A DNA stretch of 6,405 nt from Mucilaginibacter sp. (GTDB taxonomy: Bacteria > Bacteroidota > Bacteroidia > Sphingobacteriales > Sphingobacteriaceae). The position numbers and the translations under genes were made by a program. This document shows positions 1-6,405 of the stretch, one piece after another (position 1 is the first letter of the stretch; the number at the start of each line of letters is the position of its first letter). The stretch spans positions 1-6,405 of the forward strand of contig JAICXZ010000198.1 in NCBI GenBank assembly GCA_025934475.1, read 5' to 3'. The notes under the pieces were generated by a model. The model did not search any database. It worked only from the letters and a program-made list of their open reading frames with translations, and was not told the DNA's origin.

Positions 1-1139
1 ATACTCATGACGTAATTATCCGTTATATGCGTTTCAGAAGAGGCGAGACCAATGTGGGCCGCCGCGATGACGCACTGGGCGGAAATCCTGTTGGCAATAT
101 CATTGTCGACCACACTTCAACAAGCTGGGGTTTGGATGAGAACTTCTCTATGTATCGCCACATGTTCGATCCCGGGGACGGCTCGAAAGAAGAGAAACTG
201 GGCACGGTTAATATTACCATCCAAAACTGCATGTATGCTGAATCACTCGACTACTGGAACCATGCATTCGGCAGCACAACCGGTGGCGAAAACAGTACAC
301 TGATCCGCAACCTATGGGCCGATAATACAGGCCGTAATCCTTCAGTGGGATGGAATGGAATATACAATTTTGTTAATAATGTGGTATTCAACTGGCACCA
401 CCGATCAATGGATGGCGGCGATTATACTACTAACTTCAATATCATCAACAATTATTTCAAGCCAGGTCCGGTAACGCCTAAAAATGAGGCTGTCGGACAC
501 CGCATATTGAAGCCAGAGTCGGGCCGCAGTAAGCTTAAAGAAAGGGTATTTGGACGTGTATATGCGGTTGGTAACATCATGGAAGGCTATCCGAAAGTTT
601 CAGCTGATAACTGGGCCGGTGGCATACAGGTTGATGAGTTGCCGGATGCAGGTCCGTACAAACCTTACATGTACTCGGCTACACCGTTCCCGATGGCTCC
701 GGTTACGATCATGACAGCGCAAAATGCTTTCAATTTCGTAACTGCCAATGTGGGTGCTACTTTGCCCGTGCGTGACGCGGTTGACAAGCGTATAGTTGAG
801 CAGGTGCGTACAGGCAAGATCGCTTACAAAGAAGTAAAGACAGATACAGATTTTCAGTTCAAAGTGCGTAAATTACCAAAAGACTCCTACAAGTTAGGTA
901 TCATTACAGCACCTTGGCAGGTGGGTGGGTACCCTGATTACAAGGGTACGCCATACAAAGACAGCGATAGCGACGGCATGCCGGATTCATGGGAAACTGC
1001 CCATGGCTTAAATCCGCATAATGCTGACGACGCCAGCAAACTTGCCAAAAACGGCGGAGGTTACACAAATATTGAAGTATACCTGAATTCGGTTGCTGAT
1101 AAAGGTGAGCACCGCATGACCAATGGTGAATTGAATTAA
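1..1139 (+). CDS. Pectate lyase, PL1-like, with C-terminal calcium-loop module (5' truncated by window edge)
   Basis: Likely an exported lyase that cuts alpha-1,4-linked galacturonan by beta-elimination, depending on calcium. The frame is open from position 3 to the TAA at 1137-1139. The ATG at 27 gives 370 residues but is not the true start: the codons before it read THDVIIRY, a typical PL1 beta-helix strand, and no signal peptide is present, so the N-terminus lies upstream. Numbering from that Met, visible PL1 features are DDALGG (14-19), IIVDHTSTSWGLDEN (25-39), where VDH and the later Asp match the calcium-binding turn, HAFGS (79-83), GRNP (102-105), whose Arg103 fits the catalytic base, and NFVNNVVFNW followed by DGGDY. 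The second Arg of the classical RxPxxR motif is Gly here. A linker leads to an EF-hand-like loop at 312-323 and a GYTNIEVYLN tail, common at the C-terminus of such lyases. It is the first gene visible in the operon, 12 bases before gene 2. The exact substrate (homogalacturonan or the RG-II backbone) is inferred. Confidence 0.87.
   Translation, partial: THDVIIRYMRFRRGETNVGRRDDALGGNPVGNIIVDHTSTSWGLDENFSMYRHMFDPGDGSKEEKLGTVNITIQNCMYAESLDYWNHAFGSTTGGENSTLIRNLWADNTGRNPSVGWNGIYNFVNNVVFNWHHRSMDGGDYTTNFNIINNYFKPGPVTPKNEAVGHRILKPESGRSKLKERVFGRVYAVGNIMEGYPKVSADNWAGGIQVDELPDAGPYKPYMYSATPFPMAPVTIMTAQNAFNFVTANVGATLPVRDAVDKRIVEQVRTGKIAYKEVKTDTDFQFKVRKLPKDSYKLGIITAPWQVGGYPDYKGTPYKDSDSDGMPDSWETAHGLNPHNADDASKLAKNGGGYTNIEVYLNSVADKGEHRMTNGELN
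960..995 (+). other. EF-hand-like / thrombospondin-type-3-like calcium loop in the lyase C-terminus
   Basis: These twelve codons encode DSDSDGMPDSWE. Asp at loop positions 1, 3 and 5, Gly at 6, Asp at 9 and Glu at 12 give the full calcium-ligand pattern of an EF-hand loop. It is followed by HGLNP and GYTNIEVYLN, a combination often seen at the end of secreted Bacteroidota pectate lyases. The loop probably binds calcium and stabilises the tail. It is a single loop, so it is not a dockerin pair. Confidence 0.75.
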
Positions 1140-1151
1140 TCTTGATAAACT

Positions 1152-4100
1152 GTGATTGGGTTTAGCAAAACGAAAATAGTTGGTTTAATTGTCGGGCTAT
1201 TTGTTGGGGGTGTGCTTTGTCACACCCCCGCAATGTGCCAAAAGGCAAAAAAATCGGCGAAAGCATCATCGGCGCCTGTTACTGCGGAGAAGGACGGAAA
1301 GCTGGTTTATAAAGCAGACGAGAAAGGCGACCGGATTCCTGATTTTTCTTATTGCGGTTATATGGCCTCCGATCAGCCTATACCTGACAATGTCGCTGTG
1401 AAGGTTGTTGTGCCTGTTAAAAAAGGCGATGCTACTTTACGCATACAGGCAGCGTTAGATTATGTGGCAACTCTTCCGGTTGACCAAAATGGTTTTCGTG
1501 GGGCAGTATTGCTAAACAAAGGTGTTTACTCTGTCGAAGGCAGTTTAAAAATCAAGGCATCGGGTGTTGTTCTTCGCGGCAGTGGGATGGGAACAAACGG
1601 TACCCTGTTATTAGCAACCGGCCAGGACAGGAACACATTTATACAAGTCGAAGGGAAAAACGACCGGAAAGAATCAAAAGAAATTAAAATAACCGACGCT
1701 TACGTGCCGGTTAACGCATTTACATTTCATGTGGCCAATGCCAGTGATCTGAAGACCGGCGATATGATCATTGTACACAGGCCGAGCACCCAGGCGTGGA
1801 TCAATGAGTTGGGCACCGATCATTTTGGAGGTGGTTTAACCGCTTTATCCTGGAAACCAGGTGAACGGGATATTTTTTGGGATCGCAAAATAACTTCGAT
1901 AAATGAGACCGAAATTACTATTGATGCTCCTCTTACTACTGCTTTAGACACTAGCTATGGTGGTGGACTCATAGCCAAATACGAGTGGCCGGGACGCATC
2001 TCGCAAATTGGTATCGAGAATCTCGATCTGCAATCAGCTTATAACGCGGCCAATCCAAAAGATGAAGATCATCGCTGGATGGCTATCACGATGGAAAACG
2101 TTTCGGATGCCTGGGTGCGCCAGGTAACATTTGAGCATTTTGCAGGTTCGGCGGTGTTTGTACAGCAAACCGCCAATCGCGTCACCGTTCAGGATTGTAA
2201 ATCATTGGCCCCCATATCAGAGATCGGCGGATTGCGCCGGAATACCTTCTGGACCATGGGCGGTCAAACGCTTTTTCAGCGGCTTTATTCGGTAAACGGG
2301 ATCCATGATTTTGCAACCGGGTATTGTGCGCCTGGACCGAATGCCTTTGTGCAGTGTTCGGCATGGCAGCCCTACAGTTTCAGCGGTGGTATCGACAGTT
2401 GGGCATCAGGTGTCTTGTTCGATGTCGCCAACATCGATGGGCAGGCCCTAAACTACATGGATCGCGGCCAGGACGGACAAGGCGCCGGATGGAATGCTGC
2501 CAATAGCATGTTCTGGAATTGCTCGGCCGCCCGTGTTAACTGCGACAAACCGCCAACTGCCGAAAACTGGGCTTTTGGTACGTGGGCACAGTTTGGCGGC
2601 GACGGCTACTGGAATTCATCAAACGAAAATATTTCTCCGCGCAGTTTTTACTATGCGCAATTGGCCAACCGCTTACACCGGGACATAAGCAAACAGGCCG
2701 CTATATTACAAATTGAAACCGAGCCGTCAAGCAGCCCAACAGTTGCTGAAGCCGCCGCCCTAATGGCCGCAGCAAAAAGACCTGCGGTAACTATTGGCGA
2801 TTGGGTTGACCGGGCACCGCAGCGCGATCCTATCAGCATCGCCTCAAACGGTGCCAGGACGATCGATCAGATTGGTTATCATGAATCGTCAAAACCAGGG
2901 TTAGCTCCAAAGATGACAGTGCGTAACGGCTGGCTGGTTAGGGGAGATGAAGTGCTGCAAGGCAAACACTTTGAAGCGCCATGGTGGAATGGTACCGTTA
3001 AGCCGGACTATCTCAAAAAGATCGCTAAACCCGATATTACCCGTTGGGTACCGGGCCGCACGGGAACAGGTTTGACGGATAACATTGATGATGTGGCCGA
3101 CTGGATGCAGAAGGACAATATTATCGTGCTCGAGCACAATTACGGTTTGTGGTACGATCGTCGCCGTGATGACCATGAGCGTATCCGCAGGATGGACGGC
3201 GATGTGTGGCCACCATTTTACGAGTTGCCTTTTGCTCGTAGCGGGCAAGGCTTAGCCTGGGATGGTTTGAGCAAATACGACCTGACAAAATACAACCATT
3301 GGTACTGGAGCCGCCTGAAGCAATTTGCGGATATTGCCGATCAGAAGGGGTTGGTGCTTTTCCACCAGAATTTCTTCCAGCACAATATTATCGAAGCAGG
3401 TGCACATTATGCTGATTTCCCATGGAGAACCGCCAATAACATCAATAATACCGGTTTCCCTGAGCCCGTAAACTACGCCGGCGACAAACGCCAGTTTATG
3501 GCCGAACAATTCTACGATGTAACCCAGCTAACAAGGCGCAAACTCTTGACTGCCTACATTAATAAGTGCTTGGACAACTTCGTGGATAACACTGGTGTTA
3601 TCCAGACTACCAGCGCCGAGTTTACCGGCCCGCTATCTTTTATGCAGTTCTGGGTGAGCACAGTGAAGCAGTGGGAGACTTTACACAAAAAGAAAGAAAT
3701 TATCGGCCTTAGTGCTACCAAAGATGTACAGGACGCTATCCTGAATGATCCTTCCAGATCATCTGTTATCAATGTGATCGATATAAGATACTGGTACTAT
3801 CAGCAAAATGGCGAGGCGTATGCGCCGCTTGGCGGCCAAAGCCTGGCGCCCCGGCAGGAGTTGCGCATTTATAAGCCTAAAGGATCATCTTTTGAGCAGG
3901 TTTACAGGGCGGTTCATGATTATCGTCAGAAATATCCGGATAAAGCTGTATTGTATTCTGCTGATGATTACGAGCACTTTGGCTGGGCGGTATTTATCGC
4001 CGGTGGATCGTTGCCATCGTTGCCGGCAACTACCGATAAAGGATTTTTGGCCGCCGCTTCGGCGATGCAAAGCGTTGAGCTGCCCGGCAATCCAAAAGGT

Positions 4101-4322
4101 CAATGGGCTTTGGGTAATACAGGAAAAGGTTACATTGTGTATAACAGCTCAAATGAGGCTGTCCGATTAAACTTGGTCGCGAATGCGAATTATACCGCTA
4201 AATGGATCGACCCAGAAACAGGCAAAGTACTGACAGGCGAAGAGCCGATAAAAGGCGGTAACGGTGTCGAAATTAAAAGTCCTAAAGCAGGTGCGGCTAT
4301 TTTATGGCTGACCCGTATTTGA
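1152..4322 (+). CDS. Large exported beta-helix plus TIM-barrel-like protein, probable DUF6298 family; function unassigned
   Basis: A 1056-residue protein, probably a carbohydrate-active enzyme of unknown linkage. The start is GTG at 1152: in-frame stops at 1137, 1143 and 1146 exclude an earlier start, and only this one keeps a signal peptide (Lys at 6 and 8, hydrophobic core about 9-22, possible cleavage near AMCQ at 27-30). The next in-frame ATG (1233, Met28) would remove it. Residues about 90-530 look like a right-handed beta-helix of the pectate-lyase superfamily: GDATLRIQAALDYV (92-105), then GVYSVEGSLKIKASGVVLRG, then repeated strand-turn units such as ITMENVSDAWVRQVTFEHF. After a linker (about 560-625), residues 628-960 resemble a TIM barrel: LEHNYG (Glu661), TSAEFTG (Glu823), VIDIRYW (Asp877) and SADDYEH (Asp938/939, Glu941) sit at likely strand ends. 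Residues about 970-1056 form a small beta-sandwich with WIDPETG. The DUF6298 label is from memory. It lies between a PL1 and a GH140 gene, which suggests a pectin substrate. The catalytic residues are guesses. Confidence 0.9.
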   Translation: MIGFSKTKIVGLIVGLFVGGVLCHTPAMCQKAKKSAKASSAPVTAEKDGKLVYKADEKGDRIPDFSYCGYMASDQPIPDNVAVKVVVPVKKGDATLRIQAALDYVATLPVDQNGFRGAVLLNKGVYSVEGSLKIKASGVVLRGSGMGTNGTLLLATGQDRNTFIQVEGKNDRKESKEIKITDAYVPVNAFTFHVANASDLKTGDMIIVHRPSTQAWINELGTDHFGGGLTALSWKPGERDIFWDRKITSINETEITIDAPLTTALDTSYGGGLIAKYEWPGRISQIGIENLDLQSAYNAANPKDEDHRWMAITMENVSDAWVRQVTFEHFAGSAVFVQQTANRVTVQDCKSLAPISEIGGLRRNTFWTMGGQTLFQRLYSVNGIHDFATGYCAPGPNAFVQCSAWQPYSFSGGIDSWASGVLFDVANIDGQALNYMDRGQDGQGAGWNAANSMFWNCSAARVNCDKPPTAENWAFGTWAQFGGDGYWNSSNENISPRSFYYAQLANRLHRDISKQAAILQIETEPSSSPTVAEAAALMAAAKRPAVTIGDWVDRAPQRDPISIASNGARTIDQIGYHESSKPGLAPKMTVRNGWLVRGDEVLQGKHFEAPWWNGTVKPDYLKKIAKPDITRWVPGRTGTGLTDNIDDVADWMQKDNIIVLEHNYGLWYDRRRDDHERIRRMDGDVWPPFYELPFARSGQGLAWDGLSKYDLTKYNHWYWSRLKQFADIADQKGLVLFHQNFFQHNIIEAGAHYADFPWRTANNINNTGFPEPVNYAGDKRQFMAEQFYDVTQLTRRKLLTAYINKCLDNFVDNTGVIQTTSAEFTGPLSFMQFWVSTVKQWETLHKKKEIIGLSATKDVQDAILNDPSRSSVINVIDIRYWYYQQNGEAYAPLGGQSLAPRQELRIYKPKGSSFEQVYRAVHDYRQKYPDKAVLYSADDYEHFGWAVFIAGGSLPSLPATTDKGFLAAASAMQSVELPGNPKGQWALGNTGKGYIVYNSSNEAVRLNLVANANYTAKWIDPETGKVLTGEEPIKGGNGVEIKSPKAGAAILWLTRI
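1206..1229 (+). repeat. Perfect 9-bp inverted repeat (hairpin) inside the signal-peptide codons of gene 2
   Basis: GGGGGTGTG (1206-1214) and CACACCCCC (1221-1229) are exact reverse complements around the six-base loop CTTTGT; a flanking T-G pair (1205/1230) could add a wobble. Seven of the nine pairs are G-C. It starts 54 bases after the GTG start and ends 3 bases before an in-frame ATG. No T-run follows on either strand, so it is not an intrinsic terminator. It could slow ribosomes or affect mRNA stability between genes 1 and 2, or be a by-product of Gly/Val and Thr/Pro codons. The structure is seen; any role is inference. Confidence 0.5.
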
Positions 4323-4328
4323 TCGACT

Positions 4329-5717
4329 ATGCTAAAAAGAATTTTTCTACAGGCTGTTGTTTGCTGTATGCTTTTCTCTTTCAAAAGCGATACTGAAACG
4401 GCATTGCCATTTTTAAAAATATCCGCTAATCATCGTTATTTCACCTCCGACGGCAAACCTTTCTTTTGGCTGGGGGATACCGGGTGGCTGTTGTTCTCAA
4501 AGCTTAACCGGGAGGATGCAGAAAAATACCTGGAGACGCGCAGGGAGCAAGGCTTTAACGTGATTCAGGTGATGGTTGTGCATAGCACTTCTGAGGTTAA
4601 TGCGTATGGCGACTCCGCGTTGGTTAATCATAATATTGCCAAACCTTGCGTTACAGCCGGTAGTGATGTTTCTGATCCCAAACAATACGATTATTGGGAT
4701 CACATTGATTGGATCGTCAATACTGCTGCCAAAAAAGGGCTATACATCGCGATGGTTCCTGTATGGGGATCGGTTGTAAAAGGCTCGCATATCAACCAGA
4801 CTCAAGCTAAGGCGTATGCCACCTTCCTGGCAACCCGATACAAATCTTTTTCCAATGTGATCTGGATGAATGGTGGTGATATAGCTGGTAGCGACTCCCT
4901 GAAAGTTTGGAATACGATTGGCAACACACTGCATAATTTGAATCCTGATCACTTGATCACTTTCCACCCACGCGGCAGGAAGCAATCTTCCATCTGGTTT
5001 CAACAGGAGCCTTGGTTAAGTTTCAACTGCTTTCAATCAGGTCATCGCACTTACGGACAGGATACTTCAAAAACCGATTTCAAATACGGCGAAGATAATT
5101 GGCGCTATGTAGAAGCTGATTATAGCAAAAAGCCCACGAAGCCGACATTGGATGCCGAGCCGTCTTACGAAAATATACCTCACGGTTTGCATGACATTAC
5201 TCAACCAAGATGGACCTCCGCTGATGTAAGGCGTTATGCTTACTGGTCGGTTTTTGCCGGAGCATGCGGATTTACCTATGGCAATAATGATGTGATGCAA
5301 ATGCACAAGCCAGGTGAAAAGGTGGGCGCCTACGGTTCAAATACACCTTGGACCAAATCGATCAATGATCCGGGTGCACGCGAAATGGTTTACCTGAAGA
5401 AACTAATTCTGTCACGACCCTATTTTGAACGCATACCTGATCAGTTTTTAATAGCATCGGGGCAGGGCGAGAAATACGATCACTTAATTGCTACAAGGGG
5501 GAAAAAATACGCCTTCGTTTATACTTATACCGGACGTTCGATGGAAATAAACGGCACGGGGTTGGAAGGCAATAAAATAAAAGCGTCTTGGTACAGTCCA
5601 CGGAATGGTAGCACGACATTAATCGGAACATTCGATAAATCAAAAGCCATGAAATTCGATCCGCCGGGTCAGCCTGCCGATGGCAATGATTGGGTTTTGG
5701 TGTTGGATGCCATCTAA
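4329..5717 (+). CDS. GH140-type glycoside hydrolase (DUF4038 barrel plus C-terminal collagen-binding-like domain), probable apiosidase
   Basis: A 462-residue exported glycosidase. The family founder, BT1012 of Bacteroides thetaiotaomicron, removes apiose from rhamnogalacturonan II. The N-terminus has MLKR and a hydrophobic stretch (5-18). The cleavage site is unclear, and VVCC (10-13) is a poor lipobox because Val, not Gly/Ala/Ser, precedes each candidate Cys context. The barrel spans about 28-360: RYFTSDGKPFFWLGDTGW (37-53 region), QGFNVIQVMV (74-83), IAMVPVWG (140-147), WMNGGD with Asp184, SFNCFQSGH (from about 231), LDAEPSYEN with Glu277, and WSVFAGACGFTYG (from about 307). Asp184 and Glu277 match in context and approximate position the catalytic pair I recall for BT1012 (Asp187 and Glu284). 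Residues about 370-462 form the beta-sandwich usual for the family, with FVYTYTGR and WYSPRNG. The start follows the stop of gene 2 by 6 bases with no Shine-Dalgarno sequence, fitting translational coupling in an operon. The family call is firm; apiose specificity is inferred, because DUF4038 relatives act on other sugars too. Confidence 0.9.
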   Translation: MLKRIFLQAVVCCMLFSFKSDTETALPFLKISANHRYFTSDGKPFFWLGDTGWLLFSKLNREDAEKYLETRREQGFNVIQVMVVHSTSEVNAYGDSALVNHNIAKPCVTAGSDVSDPKQYDYWDHIDWIVNTAAKKGLYIAMVPVWGSVVKGSHINQTQAKAYATFLATRYKSFSNVIWMNGGDIAGSDSLKVWNTIGNTLHNLNPDHLITFHPRGRKQSSIWFQQEPWLSFNCFQSGHRTYGQDTSKTDFKYGEDNWRYVEADYSKKPTKPTLDAEPSYENIPHGLHDITQPRWTSADVRRYAYWSVFAGACGFTYGNNDVMQMHKPGEKVGAYGSNTPWTKSINDPGAREMVYLKKLILSRPYFERIPDQFLIASGQGEKYDHLIATRGKKYAFVYTYTGRSMEINGTGLEGNKIKASWYSPRNGSTTLIGTFDKSKAMKFDPPGQPADGNDWVLVLDAI

Positions 5718-5732
5718 TGATAGCAAGATATA

Positions 5733-6405
5733 ATGGTTAAAATTAAAAGCATCGGTATTGCATTTTTGGTCGGCATGGTTTTGCTTTCGTGCAAGGCCCG
5801 TAAGGACGTGTATCTTTTTACGTCTTTCCATGAGCCTGCCGATGCCGGATTAAGATTGCTGTATAGCCATGATGCTTATCATTGGACCGATCTTAACCAC
5901 ATATTTCTGAAGCCTGAAGTGGGTGAGGCGAAAATATTGCGTGATCCTTCCATAGCTCAGGGACCCGATGGTGTCTATCATTTGGTTTGGACAACCGCGT
6001 GGAAGAATGACAGGGGAATCGGATATGCTGAATCAAAGGATTTGATACACTGGTCGCCAGAGCAGCATGTCGAGGTGATGGCAAATGAGCCGACTGCCGT
6101 TAATGCCTGGGCGCCGGAACTATTTTATGATGACGTGAACAAACAGTTCATCATAACCTGGGCTTCCTGCATTCCCTTTCGTTTCCCGAGAGGAAAGGAA
6201 GATGAGAAGAACAACCATCGGCTTTACTACACAACAACCAAAGATTTTAAAACTTTTGCTCCGGCAAAGCTATTTCTTGATCCCGGTTTCAGTGTGATCG
6301 ATCCTGAAATTGTAAAGGTCGCTAAAGGCAAATATGTGCTGGTAATGAAAGATAATACGCGGGATAACCGAAATATACTGGTAGCTTCCGGTAATAACCC
6401 ATTGG
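5733..6405 (+). CDS. GH43 family lipoprotein, Bt3655-like group, probable arabinosidase (3' truncated by window edge)
   Basis: The first 224 codons of a five-bladed beta-propeller glycosidase; the frame is open from ATG 5733 to the window end with no stop. The N-terminus is a lipoprotein signal: Lys at 3 and 5, a hydrophobic core, then LLSC with Cys20 as the lipidated residue. The following KARKD is basic rather than acidic, so it is not a clear surface-export signal. Propeller motifs in order are LRLLYSHDAYHW, ILRDPSI with Asp71 (general-base position), YHLVWT, GYAESKDLIHWS, NAWAPELFYDD (Glu129), YYTTTKDFKTF and DPGFSVIDPEIVK with Asp190 (pKa-modulator position). This order and spacing is that of the GH43 Bt3655-like group, whose members are mostly annotated as arabinofuranosidases or xylosidases. 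The catalytic acid Glu would come after the window edge, so activity cannot be confirmed. The gene follows the GH140 stop by 15 bases and is the last visible gene of the operon. Removal of arabinose or a related pentose from pectin side chains is the likely role. Confidence 0.88.
   Translation, partial: MVKIKSIGIAFLVGMVLLSCKARKDVYLFTSFHEPADAGLRLLYSHDAYHWTDLNHIFLKPEVGEAKILRDPSIAQGPDGVYHLVWTTAWKNDRGIGYAESKDLIHWSPEQHVEVMANEPTAVNAWAPELFYDDVNKQFIITWASCIPFRFPRGKEDEKNNHRLYYTTTKDFKTFAPAKLFLDPGFSVIDPEIVKVAKGKYVLVMKDNTRDNRNILVASGNNPL

Noticed and set aside
27..29. ATG as the true start of the lyase
   Set aside because: The frame stays open upstream to the window edge and encodes conserved beta-helix residues (HDVIIRY). 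A start here would give no signal peptide and half a helix domain.
929..949. Inverted repeat GTACCCT / AGGGTAC with a 7-base loop
   Set aside because: It is only a 7-bp stem inside the linker codons of the lyase, with no T-run after it and not near a gene end. Stems of this size occur by chance in a window of this length.
1140..1151. Possible promoter or terminator between genes 1 and 2
   Set aside because: The gap is only 12 bases, with no hairpin and no Bacteroidota -33/-7 promoter elements. The genes are better explained as one transcript.
1233..1235. Alternative ATG start for gene 2 just after the hairpin
   Set aside because: Starting at Met28 would remove the whole signal peptide from what should be an exported protein. 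GTG at 1152 keeps it.
2901..3248. 115-codon open frame on the - strand
   Set aside because: It lies wholly inside gene 2, opposite the barrel-like region, and its translation has no recognisable domain or signal. It is a shadow of the real frame.
3808..4170. 120-codon open frame on the + strand
   Set aside because: It overlaps the end of gene 2 in another frame. Its product is rich in Arg and Cys, as frame-shifted translations often are, and shows no family motif.

Overview
The window looks like part of a polysaccharide-utilisation locus (PUL) from a member of the Bacteroidota. A soil or plant-associated Sphingobacteriaceae such as Mucilaginibacter or Pedobacter is my best guess. The reasons are the tightly packed exported carbohydrate-active enzymes, the family types present, the lack of Shine-Dalgarno sequences before the starts, and the moderate GC content. 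The genus is inference from style, not proof.

Layout: four genes, all on the + strand and all in the same reading frame, fill almost the whole window. (1) Positions 1-1139 hold the 3' part of a family PL1-type pectate lyase whose start lies before the window; it ends in a calcium-loop module. (2) Positions 1152-4322 hold a 1056-residue exported protein with an N-terminal right-handed beta-helix half and a C-terminal half that looks like a TIM barrel plus a small beta-sandwich. I believe it belongs to the group labelled DUF6298, with no function I know of. (3) Positions 4329-5717 hold a GH140-type (DUF4038) glycosidase, the family of the rhamnogalacturonan-II apiosidase. (4) Positions 5733-6405 hold the 5' part of a lipoprotein GH43 enzyme of the Bt3655-like group. 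The gaps are 12, 6 and 15 bases, so the genes are almost certainly one operon; there is no room for internal promoters or terminators and none were seen. No SusC/SusD, regulator, RNA gene, mobile element or CRISPR array is present.

How they may work together: the lyase would cut the homogalacturonan backbone, the GH140 enzyme would remove apiose (or a related side-chain sugar), the GH43 enzyme would remove arabinose or a similar pentose, and the large gene-2 protein would attack a still unassigned linkage. This points to apiose-bearing pectin (rhamnogalacturonan II or apiogalacturonan) as the target, an inference resting mainly on the GH140 call. The most novel items are the uncharacterised two-part protein of gene 2 and a perfect 9-bp hairpin inside its signal-peptide codons.
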